A DNA stretch of 64,000 nucleotides from Streptomyces ortus (GCF_026341275.1 NZ_JAIFZO010000002.1:5610118-5674117); one strand, 5' to 3'; shown: positions 42,089 to 50,860, counted from the first letter of the stretch. Made by a program: numbers and translations. The notes: generated by a model not told the origin, from the sequence alone.

Positions 42089-43350
42089 CCACCGCGCCCG
42101 CCACCGCCGCGCCGACGACCACCGCGGCCGGGACCGCCAGGGCCGTGGTCACCGGGGTCGGCGTGCTCGCGCCCAACGGGATCGGGGCCGAGGAGTACTG
42201 GGCAGCGACCCTGCGCGGGGAGAGCGGCATCGCCCGCATCACCCGCTTCGACCCGTCCTCGTACCCCTCCCGGCTGGCCGGCGAGGTCACCGGGTTCTCG
42301 GTGCGCGACCACATCCCCAGCCGGCTCGTCCCGCAGACCGACCGCACCACGCAGTTCGCCCTCGCCGGCGCCGACTGGGCGCTCGCCGACGCCGGGCTGA
42401 ACGCGGAGAGCCTGCCCGCCGACGAGCGCGGGGTGGTGACCGCCAGCGCCTCCGGCGGCTTCGAGTTCGGCCAGCGCGAACTGGGCCACCTGTGGGGCAA
42501 GGACCCCAAGCATGTCAGCGCGTACATGTCCTTCGCCTGGTTCTACGCCGTCAACTCGGGCCAGGTCTCCATCCGCCACGATCTGCGCGGGCCCACCGGG
42601 GTCCTCGTCACCGACCAGGCGGGCGGCCTCGACGCGGTCGCGCAGGCCAGGCGCCGGATCCGCAAGGGCACCCCGCTGATGCTGACGGGCGGCATGGACG
42701 CCTCGCTGTGCCCGTACGGGCTCGCCGCGCAGATCTCCGCGGGCATCCTCAGCGAGAGCGAGGACCCGGCCCGCGCCTATCTGCCCTTCGACGCCGCCGC
42801 GAACGGCCATGTGCCCGGCGAGGGCGGGGCGATCCTCGCCCTGGAGGACGCGGACCGGGCCCGGGAGCGCGGGGCCCGGATCCACGGGGCGATCGGCGGG
42901 TACGCCGCCACCTTCGACCCCCGCCCGGGCTCGGGGCGCCCGGCCAACCTGGAGCGGGCCGTCCGCGGGGCGCTGGCCGACGCCGGGCTGCGTCCCGGGG
43001 ACATCGCGTTCGTCCTCGCGGACGGCGCCGGTGAACCGGAGCCCGACCGTGTCGAGGCGCAGGCCCTGACCGCGGTCTTCGGCCCCGGCGGCGTGCCGGT
43101 CTCGGTCCCCAAGACCATGACGGGACGCCTCTACTCGGGCGCCGCGCCGCTCGACCTGGTCACCGCGCTGTTCGCGCTGCGGGACGGCGTCGTCCCGCCG
43201 ACGGTCCACGTAGAGGAGACGACGGGCCACGACCTCGACCTGGTGACCGGCGCCCCGCGGCCCGTCACGGGGGACGCGGCGCTGGTACTGGCCCGGGGCC
43301 GCGGGGGCTTCAACAGCGCGATGGTCGTCCGCGGCCCGTCGGCGCCCTGA
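42085..43350 (+). CDS. aknC: Type II PKS chain-length factor, KS beta (AknC/DpsB-like)
   Basis: The 421-residue ketosynthase paralogue has the active-site Cys replaced by Gln178 (VTDQAGGLDA), the mark of chain-length factors. It lines the cavity that sets chain length. The first ~17 residues are a Thr/Ala-rich extension. It overlaps the KS alpha stop by 4 bp; the ACP gene follows after a 75-bp gap with its own ribosome site. Confidence 0.96.
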   Translation: MTTAPATAAPTTTAAGTARAVVTGVGVLAPNGIGAEEYWAATLRGESGIARITRFDPSSYPSRLAGEVTGFSVRDHIPSRLVPQTDRTTQFALAGADWALADAGLNAESLPADERGVVTASASGGFEFGQRELGHLWGKDPKHVSAYMSFAWFYAVNSGQVSIRHDLRGPTGVLVTDQAGGLDAVAQARRRIRKGTPLMLTGGMDASLCPYGLAAQISAGILSESEDPARAYLPFDAAANGHVPGEGGAILALEDADRARERGARIHGAIGGYAATFDPRPGSGRPANLERAVRGALADAGLRPGDIAFVLADGAGEPEPDRVEAQALTAVFGPGGVPVSVPKTMTGRLYSGAAPLDLVTALFALRDGVVPPTVHVEETTGHDLDLVTGAPRPVTGDAALVLARGRGGFNSAMVVRGPSAP

Positions 43351-43425
43351 ACCCCCCTGTCCGGCACCACCGACCAGCCACCACGCACCACGCACTGCTC
43401 ACCATCACCCCACTTAGGAGACGTC

Positions 43426-43701
43426 ATGTCCGCTTTCACCACCGAGGACCTCTTCCAGATCATGCGTGAGTGCGCGGGCGAGGAGGAGGCGGTCGACCTG
43501 TCGAGCGCCGCCGCGGAACAGGAGTTCGGACTGCTCGGCTACGACTCGCTGGCCCTCATGGAGGCGATCAGCAGGGTGGAGCGCGGCTACGGCATCGCCC
43601 TGCCCGAGGAGACACTCGGCGAGGCGCTGACCCCCGCGGCGTTCGTCGCCGTCGTGAACGCCGCGCTCGCCGACCGCATGCCCGCGGCGGGGGCCGCCTG
43701 A
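43426..43701 (+). CDS. aknD: Acyl carrier protein of the type II PKS (AknD/DpsG-like)
   Basis: This is a 91-residue ACP with the phosphopantetheine attachment site Ser41 in LGYDSLALMEAI, acidic helix II and ribosome site AGGAG upstream. It carries the growing chain between KS/CLF, ketoreductase and cyclases. Its stop overlaps the KSIII start (TGATG). Confidence 0.96.
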   Translation: MSAFTTEDLFQIMRECAGEEEAVDLSSAAAEQEFGLLGYDSLALMEAISRVERGYGIALPEETLGEALTPAAFVAVVNAALADRMPAAGAA

Positions 43702-44918
43702 TGACCGAGGCGGGGCCGGGCGCCGAGGGGGCCTTCGTCGCGGAGGCCCCGGCGCCGGACATCCGGATCGCGGGGTGCGGGGTCTGGCTGCCGCCCCGCA
43801 CCCCGGTCGCGGACGCCGTCGCGGCCGGGCTGTGCGACGAGGCCCTGGCCAGGACCACCGGCATGCTGTCGGTGTCCGTGGCCGAGGACGAGCCGGCCCC
43901 GGAGATGGCGGCCCGAGCGGCCCGCATCGCCCTGGAGCGGTCGGGCTTCGACCGAGGGGGCGTCGACTCGGGGGCGGGGGCCGGGTCGGGGGCCGGGGCG
44001 GGGGCTGAGCCCGGGTCCGGGGCCGGGCCCATGCCCGGGTCCGGGTCCGGGTCTGCTTCTGGTGACGTGTCGCTGATCCTGCACGCCAGTTTCTTCTATC
44101 AGGGGCACGACCTGTGGGCGCCCGCCTCGTACGTCCAGCGTGCCGCCGTCGGCAATCAGTGCCCCGCCATCGAGGTCGGCCAGGTCTCCAACGGAGGCAT
44201 GGCCGGACTCGGACTCGCGGTCGACCATCTGCGGGCGGGCCCGGCGGCAGGCGAGCCGGACCGACGGGTCCTGCTGACGACCGGCGACGCCTTCCGCCCA
44301 CCCGGCTTCGACCGCTGGCGCAGCGACTCCGGCACCTTCTACGGGGACGGGGGCACCGCCCTCGTGCTGTCCTCGCGGGAGGGCTTCGCCCGGATCCGTG
44401 GCCTGGCCACCGTCTCCGTGCCGGAGCTGGAGGGGATGCACCGCGGCGACGACCCGTTCGGCAGCGCCCCGTTCAGCCACCGGCCGGTGGTCGACCTGGA
44501 CGCCTGCAAGAAGGACTTCCTGGCCACCCACCGCGTGCCCCAGGTGATCGCGGCGAGCGGGGCCGCGCAGGACGCCGCCGTCGAGCGGGCCCTCGCCGCC
44601 GCCGGGGTCACGCTCGCCGACGTCGACCGCTTCGTCCTGCCCCACCTGGGCCGCAAGCGGCTGCGGGCGGGCCATCTCGCCCGCTTCGGGATCGCGGAGG
44701 AGCGCACCACCTGGGAGTGGAGCCGCGGCATCGGACACCTCGGCGCAGGCGACCAGATCGCCGGGTTCGACCACCTGGTCGCCTCCGGGAGCCTCCGCGC
44801 CGGCGACCTCGTCGTGTGGATGAGCGTGGGCGCCGGCTTCACGTACTCCTGCGCGGTCGTCGAGATGCTGGAACGGCCCGCCTGGGCACCTACGACACTG
44901 GCTGGAGAGGCCGTATGA
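43701..44918 (+). CDS. aknE2: Ser-type ketosynthase III for starter selection (AknE2/DpsC-like)
   Basis: The 405-residue KSIII has Ser163 (EVGQVSNGGMAGL) where FabH has its nucleophilic Cys, as in DpsC, which loads propionyl-CoA as starter. The downstream His region reads RFVLPHLGRKRL. Residues ~88-121 are an insertion made only of Gly, Ala, Ser, Pro and a few Glu (DNA 43965-44062, GC-rich repeats) that interrupts the thiolase fold in a surface loop. It is coupled to the ACP before it and the acyltransferase after it. Confidence 0.93.
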   Translation: MTEAGPGAEGAFVAEAPAPDIRIAGCGVWLPPRTPVADAVAAGLCDEALARTTGMLSVSVAEDEPAPEMAARAARIALERSGFDRGGVDSGAGAGSGAGAGAEPGSGAGPMPGSGSGSASGDVSLILHASFFYQGHDLWAPASYVQRAAVGNQCPAIEVGQVSNGGMAGLGLAVDHLRAGPAAGEPDRRVLLTTGDAFRPPGFDRWRSDSGTFYGDGGTALVLSSREGFARIRGLATVSVPELEGMHRGDDPFGSAPFSHRPVVDLDACKKDFLATHRVPQVIAASGAAQDAAVERALAAAGVTLADVDRFVLPHLGRKRLRAGHLARFGIAEERTTWEWSRGIGHLGAGDQIAGFDHLVASGSLRAGDLVVWMSVGAGFTYSCAVVEMLERPAWAPTTLAGEAV

Positions 44919-45952
44919 CCGCCGAACGCCCCTTGCCCGTCGCCCTGTTGCTGCCCGGCCAGGGCTCCCAGCAGCCGCGGATGGCCGCGGGCCTCTACGG
45001 GTACGAGCCGGTGTTCACCGAGGCGATGGACGAGTTCTTCGACGCGGCGGGCGCCGAGGGCGGTCCGCTGCGCGAGGACTGGCTGGCCGAACGGCCCGCC
45101 ACGGAACTGGACCACGTCACCCGCTCGCAGCCGCTGCTGTTCGCCGTGGACCTGGCGCTGGGCCGACTGGTGCTCAGCTGGGGGGTGCGTCCCGCCGCCC
45201 TGCTGGGGCACAGCATCGGGGAGCTGGCCTCGGCGGTGCTGGCCGGGGTGTTCAGCACCCGGGACGCGGTCGGGCTGGTGCTCGACCGGGTCGGGCGGCT
45301 GGCGAAGGCGCCGCCGGGCGGCATGCTCGCGGTCGCCGCGTCCACGGCGGAGGTGGCTCCGTATCTGAGCGGGGACGTGGTCGTGGGCGCGGTCAACGCC
45401 CCGCGCCAGACCATCCTGGCCGGTCCCGACGGACCGCTGGACAAGGCCGGCCGTGCGCTGGGGGAGGCCGGGTTCGTCTGCCGCCGGGTTCCGTCGCTCA
45501 GCGCCTTCCACAGCCCTCTGCTCGAACCCGCCTGCCGGGGCGCGGCCGAACGCTTCGCCGCGGTGCGCAGGAGCAGCCCGGCCGTGCCGGTCCACTCGGC
45601 CTACACCGCCGCCCCGTTGACCCGGGCCGACATCGACGACCCGTCCTTCTGGGCGCGGCAGCCCGTGGCACCGGTGCTCTTCTGGCCCGCGCTGGAGGGG
45701 CTGCTGGCGGCGGGTGACCATCTGCTGGTGGAGGTGGGGCCCGGGCAGGGCCTCTCCCAGGTGGCCCGCCGCCACCCTGCCGTCCGGCGGGGCAGCAGCG
45801 CGGTGGTGTCGCTGCTGCCGGCCCGGCCGGGTCCACCGGAGGGGGACCGGTCCGCGATCGGGGCCGCCGTGGCGCGCATCGCGGGGGCGGGCCATCCGAT
45901 CGGTCGCGCCACCGCGTCCCGGGGCGCCCCGTCCGCGGCCCCGGCCGTCTGA
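44915..45952 (+). CDS. aknF: Malonyl-transferase-like acyltransferase (AknF/DpsD-like)
   Basis: The 345-residue acyltransferase has the oxyanion segment LLLPGQGSQQPRMAAGLYG, nucleophile motif GHSIGE and catalytic His in SAFHSPLLEP. DpsD/AknF accompany the KSIII in starter choice or ACP loading; their strict need is debated. It overlaps the KSIII stop (ATGA) and ends the PKS operon before a strong terminator. The C-terminal ~30 residues are Ala/Pro/Ser-rich. Confidence 0.92.
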   Translation: MTAERPLPVALLLPGQGSQQPRMAAGLYGYEPVFTEAMDEFFDAAGAEGGPLREDWLAERPATELDHVTRSQPLLFAVDLALGRLVLSWGVRPAALLGHSIGELASAVLAGVFSTRDAVGLVLDRVGRLAKAPPGGMLAVAASTAEVAPYLSGDVVVGAVNAPRQTILAGPDGPLDKAGRALGEAGFVCRRVPSLSAFHSPLLEPACRGAAERFAAVRRSSPAVPVHSAYTAAPLTRADIDDPSFWARQPVAPVLFWPALEGLLAAGDHLLVEVGPGQGLSQVARRHPAVRRGSSAVVSLLPARPGPPEGDRSAIGAAVARIAGAGHPIGRATASRGAPSAAPAV

Positions 45953-45983
45953 CGGGCCGCCCCGCGCGGAGCCGCGTACAACG

Positions 45984-46022
45984 GACGCCCCGCCCCCGGT
46001 CGTTGCACGGGGGCGGGGCGTC
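45984..46022. terminator. Bidirectional terminator after the PKS operon
   Basis: GACGCCCCGCCCCCG (45984-45998) pairs perfectly with 46008-46022 across a 9-nt loop between convergent aknF and aknG. Confidence 0.8.
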
Positions 46023-46123
46023 GGCCTTGTCACCTGCGGGCCGGTGCGGCCGGGTGCGCGGGACCCTCGCGCCCTCGCGCCCTCGCGCCCCGCGCCCCCG
46101 CGCGGCGCGGCGCGGCGGCGCGA

Positions 46124-46984
46124 TCAGGCGTCGGCAGTCGCCGTCACGTACCGCACGGGGGTGTCGATCGTGAGCGGTCCGTCGCCCTCCCGCATCGCGT
46201 CCAGTGAGGTGATCAGGCGGTCCCGCAGCTGTTGTCGTTTGTCGTTCGCGAGGTGGTTCCACAGCAGGCGCATGCCCTGTGTGTGGGACCAGTCCACCCA
46301 CGCCAGGCCCGACTCGGCCACCAGTTGGACGGACTCGTCGACGACCGACACGTCCTGGAAGCCGGCCCCCTCCAGCGTGCGGGCGAGGTCGGCCGGGTCC
46401 GCGAGCCAGCTGTTGAAGCGCTGCGAGAGCCGCTCCGGCTGCCACTGCGGAGGCAGGTCGAGCAGCAGCTCGCGCGGGATGAGTTCGGTGAACACCGGCG
46501 GCAGGAAGGGGAAGGTGTCCTCGCTGAACACCGGGCTGGTGAAGGCGAGCCGCCCCCCGGGGGAGAGCAGCGGCGCGTAACGGGCCAGCGCCGAGGGCGC
46601 GTCGGGCAGGAAGATGACGCTGTAGCTGCCGAGGACGACGTCGAAGGAGCCCGGTTCGAAGTCGGGATGCTCCCCGTCCATCACCCGCAGCTCCACCGTG
46701 CCGGCGCCGCGCAGCGCGGCCTCCTTCGCGGCCTCCTCGATCATCGCCTCGGCGACGTCGATGCCCACGACCCGGCCCGTCGGCCCCACCCGCTCGGCCG
46801 CGGGGAAGACACAGGCCCCCCGGCCGCAGCCCACGTCGAGGACCCGTTCGCCCTCCCCGGGGGCCGCGCGTTCCACCAGGCGCCGGCCCATCGGAGTGAA
46901 GAACTCCACGCCGAGCCGGTCGTAGGACGCCGCGGCGCTGTTGAAGGCCGCCGCCACTTCGGATTTGTACGTGGACGTGTCCAC
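46124..46984 (-). CDS. aknG: Aklanonic acid methyltransferase (AknG/DnrC-like)
   Basis: The 286-residue SAM methyltransferase (motif I VLDVGCGRGACVFPAAER; motif II region FDVVLGSYSVIFLPD) of the DauC/DnrC family esterifies the carboxyl of aklanonic acid so that the fourth ring can close. The GTG at 46984 (after GGGAG) gives the family start VDTSTYKSEVAAAFN. It is divergent from the cyclase gene that uses its product. Confidence 0.92.
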   Translation of the reverse strand: MDTSTYKSEVAAAFNSAAASYDRLGVEFFTPMGRRLVERAAPGEGERVLDVGCGRGACVFPAAERVGPTGRVVGIDVAEAMIEEAAKEAALRGAGTVELRVMDGEHPDFEPGSFDVVLGSYSVIFLPDAPSALARYAPLLSPGGRLAFTSPVFSEDTFPFLPPVFTELIPRELLLDLPPQWQPERLSQRFNSWLADPADLARTLEGAGFQDVSVVDESVQLVAESGLAWVDWSHTQGMRLLWNHLANDKRQQLRDRLITSLDAMREGDGPLTIDTPVRYVTATADA

Positions 46985-47040
46985 TGAATCTCCCGCTCTC
47001 TCGGTGGATACACCACTTTTCCCCGCCGGTCTCGGGCACG

Positions 47041-47080
47041 GATGGAGAGGCCTTGGAGCGCCACTGGACCGCCGCTGGAC
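47041..47080 (-). promoter_or_regulatory. SARP-type heptamer array for aknG
   Basis: On the minus strand, GTCCAGC, GTCCAGT, CTCCAAG and CTCCATC (plus coordinates 47074-80, 47063-69, 47052-58, 47041-47) form four heptamers at exact 11-bp steps pointing toward aknG at 46984. It is one of the clearest SARP-type sites here. Confidence 0.7.
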
Positions 47081-47189
47081 ACAGGGCAAAGAAGTCCCCG
47101 GGAGGCCGATTCGCTCTTGTTATGGCGGAGGCCGGGTCCTAAGAATTGATTCCGGAACGTACCGCCGCACCGGTTCCGATCGGCAGTGA

Positions 47190-47229
47190 CCGATTCAGGG
47201 CCGAGCGGGGACCGATTTCTTGCCGATTC
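47190..47229 (+). repeat. Four CCGA-type direct repeats at 11-bp steps before aknH
   Basis: CCGATTC (47190), CCGAGCG (47201), CCGATTT (47212) and CCGATTC (47223) recur every 11 bp and run into the aknH ribosome site. They may be a second activator site class or an mRNA leader feature. Confidence 0.5.
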
Positions 47230-47242
47230 AGGAGGAGAAAGC

Positions 47243-47677
47243 GTGAGTGACCAGATAGCGAGTGTCCGGCGCCTGGTGGAGGCGTACAACACCGGGAAAA
47301 CGGACGACGTGGCCGACTACATCCATCCGGAATACATGAATCCGGGAACTCTGGAATTCACTTCGCTGCGCGGCCCCGAGCTTTTCGCGATCAATGTCGC
47401 ATGGGTGAAGAGGACGTTCTCCGAGGAGGCGCGCCTGGAGGAGGTGGCCATCGAGGAGAACGGCGACTGGGTGCGTGCCCGGCTGGTGCTCTACGGGCGG
47501 CACGTCGGCGAGATGGTCGGCATGGCGCCCACCGGGCGGTTGTTCTCCGGCGAGCAGATCCACCTCCTCCACTTCGTCGACGGAAAGATCCACCACCACC
47601 GCGACTGGCCCGACTACCAGGGCACCTACCGCCAGCTCGGGGAGCCGTGGCCGGAGAAGGAGCACCGCCGTCCGTGA
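47243..47677 (+). CDS. aknH: Aklanonic acid methyl ester cyclase (AknH/DnrD/SnoaL-like)
   Basis: The 144-residue SnoaL-family cyclase closes the fourth ring by intramolecular aldol condensation without cofactors. The sequence is close to my memory of AknH (EYMNPGTLEFTSLRGPELF, WVRARLVLYGRHVGEMVGM). The catalytic Asp is expected in HHHRDWPDYQG. The GTG at 47243 follows AGGAGGAG. It is followed after 46 bp by the second SARP gene. Confidence 0.95.
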   Translation: MSDQIASVRRLVEAYNTGKTDDVADYIHPEYMNPGTLEFTSLRGPELFAINVAWVKRTFSEEARLEEVAIEENGDWVRARLVLYGRHVGEMVGMAPTGRLFSGEQIHLLHFVDGKIHHHRDWPDYQGTYRQLGEPWPEKEHRRP

Positions 47678-47723
47678 CGGCGGATTCCGCGAAGGCCGCA
47701 GAGCAGGAGTAGGGGGAAGCACG

Positions 47724-48566
47724 ATGGAATTCGGTGTGCTGGGACCGCTGTACGTCCGGGTGGACGGGGAGACGACCGCCCCGAGCGCCCCGAAGCTGCG
47801 CAACGTACTGGCGATGCTGCTCGTCCACACGGGACAGGTGGTGCCCGTGCCCTCACTGGTACGGGATCTGTGGGACGACGACCCGCCCGTCAGCGGTCTG
47901 ACCACGCTGCAGACGTACATCCTGAACCTGCGCAAGATGTTCTCCGCGGTCACCGGGCTGACCACCGACGAGGTGGCCCGCGACATCCTGGTGACCCGCG
48001 CGGGCGGATACGTGCTGGCCGCCGAGGCGGGCGCGCTCGACCTGCACCGCTACCGCCGTCTGGTGACCTCCGGCCGGGAGGCGCTGGTACGCGGCGACGA
48101 CGCGGCCGGGGTACGGGACCTGAACGAGGCGCTCCTGATGTGGCGGGGCCCCGCGCTGGTCGACGTACCGGCCGGGCGGGTGCTGGAGAGCCGGCGCCGG
48201 CAGCTGGAGGAGTCCCGGCTCGCCGCCTTCGAGTACCTGGTCGACGTGGAGCTGCGGCTCGGCATGTACCGCGAGGTGCTGGCCGAGCTGGCGGCCCTCA
48301 CGGTGGAGAACCCGCTGCACGAGGGCCTGCACGGCCAGTACATGTGGGCCCTGCACCTCAGTGGCCGCAGGGCCCAGGCGCTGCAGGTCTTCCACCGGCT
48401 GCGGGGCGCGCTGGTCGCGGGTCTCGGCCTGGAACCCGGGCCCCAGGTGCAGCGGCTGCACCGGGCGGTGCTGAACGCGGACACCGACTTCGAGCCCCGG
48501 TTCGCCGTGGGCCGGGCCCCGGTCGCGGTCGCGGCCAGCGCGTTCGGCGGGGCCCGCCCCTACTGA
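47724..48566 (+). CDS. aknI: SARP-family activator (AknI/DnrI-like)
   Basis: The 280-residue SARP has a winged helix (MEFGVLGPLYVRVDG; NVLAMLLVHTGQVVPVPSLV; LTTLQTYILNLRKMF) and an activation domain (YRRLVTSGREALVRGDD, NPLHEGLHGQYMWALHLSGR, AQALQVFHRLRGAL). This is the DnrI equivalent expected to activate the structural genes through the 11-bp heptamer arrays. Together with the SARP at 20.9 kb the cluster has two activators, as in the akn cluster. Confidence 0.92.
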   Translation: MEFGVLGPLYVRVDGETTAPSAPKLRNVLAMLLVHTGQVVPVPSLVRDLWDDDPPVSGLTTLQTYILNLRKMFSAVTGLTTDEVARDILVTRAGGYVLAAEAGALDLHRYRRLVTSGREALVRGDDAAGVRDLNEALLMWRGPALVDVPAGRVLESRRRQLEESRLAAFEYLVDVELRLGMYREVLAELAALTVENPLHEGLHGQYMWALHLSGRRAQALQVFHRLRGALVAGLGLEPGPQVQRLHRAVLNADTDFEPRFAVGRAPVAVAASAFGGARPY

Positions 48567-48593
48567 CGTACCGGTGTCCGTACGGCGGGCGGG

Positions 48594-48660
48594 TATTCAA
48601 ATTTGATTGCGTCGCCGGGTCCAGCGTGACTAGGGTGAAGCTAGACAAATTTGATTAGCT
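48594..48660 (+). promoter_or_regulatory. Promoter with two TCAAATTTGA-type palindromes (candidate PadR operators)
   Basis: Site 1 has the CAAATTTG core at 48598-48605 inside ATTCAAATTTGATT. Site 2 has the core at 48646-48653 with outer arms AGCTA (48639-43) and TAGCT (48656-60). Between them TTGCGT (48607-12), 18 bp and TAGGGT (48631-36) form a promoter. Centres are 48 bp apart. The same architecture recurs before drrA. Confidence 0.65.
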
Positions 48661-48678
48661 GGGAAGGGTGGAGGGGTC

Positions 48679-49149
48679 ATGCCCGAGGAGCACGAGTCGG
48701 AGCAGCAGGAACAGCCCGACGAGACGCCCGTCGACAGTCCGACGGGCTGGGTCGCCGCGCACATACGCCGCTACGACCGCAGCGGCGGCAAGGAGGGGGC
48801 GAAGTGGTACGGGCTCGACACCCTGCTCCTCACCACCCGCGGCCGGAAATCGGGAAAGCTGCGCCGCACCGCGGTGATCTACGGCCGGGACGGCGACAAC
48901 GTCGTCGTGGTCGGCTCGAACGGCGGAAAGCCCGAGCATCCGCTCTGGTATCTCAATCTCGTCGCCTCGCCCGAAGCCCATGTCCAGATCGGTGAGGAAC
49001 ATCTCGACGTGCGCGCCCGCACGGCGACCGCCGAGGAGAAGCCGGAACTCTGGAAGCTCATGACGGGTCTTTTCCCGCAGTACAAGAGTTACCAGAAGAA
49101 GACCACCAGGGAAATTCCCGTGGTGATTCTGGAGCCCGTCGAGAAGTAA
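48679..49149 (+). CDS. Deazaflavin (F420)-dependent nitroreductase-family protein (Ddn-like)
   Basis: The 156-residue split-barrel protein has the Ddn/FGD-type pattern: LLLTTRGRKSGKLRRTAVIYG, VVVGSNGGKPEHPLWYLNLVASPEAHVQIG and LFPQYKSYQKKTTREIPV. Members use reduced F420 to reduce quinones and other acceptors. Under the same putative operators as drrAB and just before the aknOx-type gene, it could reduce or detoxify the anthracycline quinone or finish a tailoring step. GGAGGGG precedes the ATG. Confidence 0.85.
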   Translation: MPEEHESEQQEQPDETPVDSPTGWVAAHIRRYDRSGGKEGAKWYGLDTLLLTTRGRKSGKLRRTAVIYGRDGDNVVVVGSNGGKPEHPLWYLNLVASPEAHVQIGEEHLDVRARTATAEEKPELWKLMTGLFPQYKSYQKKTTREIPVVILEPVEK

Positions 49150-49199
49150 CCGCAGACGGTGCACGCCAGACATTGCATGCACGGAAAGGGAAGGTGTCT

Positions 49200-50831
49200 G
49201 TGTTGAACGAATTCACGCGCCGTGGTTTTCTCGGCAGCGCGGCGGCGGTCGGCGGGGCCACGGTGGTCACCACGGCCGTCCCCGGTGTCCAGGCAGCCGA
49301 GGCCGCCGTACCGGAAGCGGCACAGGGCGGCGCGTGCGGCGCCAGGACCGGGCTCGTCCAGGTGGACCGGACGGACCGGCGCTACCAGGACCTGGTCAGC
49401 CGGGGATTCAACGGACGGTTCCGCGGCAAGCCCGACGCCGTGTACGTCGTGCACACCGCGGACCAGGTCGTCGACGCGGTGAACCGCGCCCTGGACGCGG
49501 GCCGGCGGATCGCGGTGCGCAGCGGCGGCCACTGCTTCGAGGGCTTCGTGGACGACCCCGCCGTACGGGCCGTCATCGACATGTCCGAGATGCGGCAGGT
49601 CTTCTACGACTCCGCCAAGCGGGCGTTCGCCGTCGAACCCGGGGCCACCCTGGGGGAGGCGTACCGCACCCTGTACCTCGACTGGGGCGTGACCATCCCG
49701 GCGGGCGTCTGCCCGCAGGTGGGCGTCGGCGGCCATGTGCTGGGCGGCGGCTACGGCCCGCTCTCCCGCCGCGACGGAGTGGTGGCCGACCACCTCCACG
49801 CCGTCGAGGTCGTCGTCGTGGACGCCTCCGGCCGGGCCCGCAAGGTCGTGGCCACCAACGCGGCCGGCGACCCCAACCGCGAGCTGTGGTGGGCCCACAC
49901 CGGGGGCGGCGGCGGCAACTTCGGCATCGTCACCCGGTACTGGTTCCGTACGCCCGGGGCCACCGGCAACGACCCGTCCGGGCTGCTGCCCAAGGCGCCG
50001 AAGTCGACCCTGCGGCACATCGTGACCTGGGAGTGGTCCGCCCTCACCGAGAAGGCGTTCACCCGGATCATCGACAACCACGGGGCCTGGCACCAGCGCA
50101 ACAGCGCCGCCGACACCCCGTACGCCAGTCTGCACAGCGTCTTCTACCTCAACAGCAAGGCGGCCGGGCAGATCCTGCTGGACGTCCAGATCGACGGCGG
50201 ACTGGACGGCGCCGAGGGGCTGCTGAACGACTTCGTGGCCGCGATCAACGAGGGCACGGGCGTGGAACCCGCCGTCCAGCGGAGCACGGAACCGTGGCTG
50301 CGGGCCACGCTGGCCAACAAGTTCGACACCGGCGGGTTCGACCGGACCAAGTCCAAGGGCGCGTATCTGCGCAAGCCGTGGACCGACGCCCAGGCCGCCA
50401 CCCTCTACAAGTATCTGAGCGCCGACACCCAGGTGTGGGGCGAGGTCTCGCTCTACTCGTACGGCGCGAAGGTCAACTCCGTTGCGGAGACGGCCACCGC
50501 CACCGCCCAGCGCGACTCCATCATCAAGGTGTGGATGTCGGCCACGTGGATGGATCCCACGCAGGACGACACCAACCTCGCCTGGATCCGGGAGATCTAC
50601 CGCGACGTCTTCGCCACCACCGGCGGCGTCCCGGTGCCCGACGACCGTACCGAGGGCACCTTCATCAACTACCCCGACATCGATCTGGCCGACCCGCGGT
50701 GGAACACCTCCGGAGTTCCCTGGCACACGCTCTACTACAAGGGGAACTACCCGCGCCTGCAGAAGGTCAAGGCGCGCTGGGACCCCAAGAACGTCTTCCG
50801 GCACGCGCTGTCCGTACGGCTGCCCGACTGA
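49200..50831 (+). CDS. aknOx: Tat-exported bicovalent flavoprotein sugar oxidase (AknOx-like)
   Basis: The 543-residue BBE-type oxidase starts with a Tat signal (EFTRRGFLGSAAAVGGA). Two flavin attachment residues are visible, His111 (RSGGHCFEGF) and Cys171 (PAGVCPQVG), 60 apart as in aclacinomycin oxidoreductase (His70/Cys130 mature numbering). AknOx oxidises the terminal rhodinose to cinerulose A and then L-aculose. The GTG at 49200 follows AAGGGAAGG; TTG at 49203 is an alternative. Secretion means oxidation after export. Confidence 0.92.
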   Translation: MLNEFTRRGFLGSAAAVGGATVVTTAVPGVQAAEAAVPEAAQGGACGARTGLVQVDRTDRRYQDLVSRGFNGRFRGKPDAVYVVHTADQVVDAVNRALDAGRRIAVRSGGHCFEGFVDDPAVRAVIDMSEMRQVFYDSAKRAFAVEPGATLGEAYRTLYLDWGVTIPAGVCPQVGVGGHVLGGGYGPLSRRDGVVADHLHAVEVVVVDASGRARKVVATNAAGDPNRELWWAHTGGGGGNFGIVTRYWFRTPGATGNDPSGLLPKAPKSTLRHIVTWEWSALTEKAFTRIIDNHGAWHQRNSAADTPYASLHSVFYLNSKAAGQILLDVQIDGGLDGAEGLLNDFVAAINEGTGVEPAVQRSTEPWLRATLANKFDTGGFDRTKSKGAYLRKPWTDAQAATLYKYLSADTQVWGEVSLYSYGAKVNSVAETATATAQRDSIIKVWMSATWMDPTQDDTNLAWIREIYRDVFATTGGVPVPDDRTEGTFINYPDIDLADPRWNTSGVPWHTLYYKGNYPRLQKVKARWDPKNVFRHALSVRLPD

Positions 50832-50860
50832 CGACGGGACGACTGACGACGGGACAACCC

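Noticed and set aside
43965..44062. Frameshift in the KSIII gene around the GC-rich stretch
   Set aside because: The frame stays open and the thiolase fold resumes on both sides in the same frame, so an in-frame insertion is the simpler reading, although slippage or sequencing indels in multiples of three remain possible.
44114..45952. 612-codon plus-strand frame spanning the KSIII and acyltransferase genes
   Set aside because: Its first part is the KSIII gene read in the wrong frame. Only the part from 44915 is real, as the acyltransferase.
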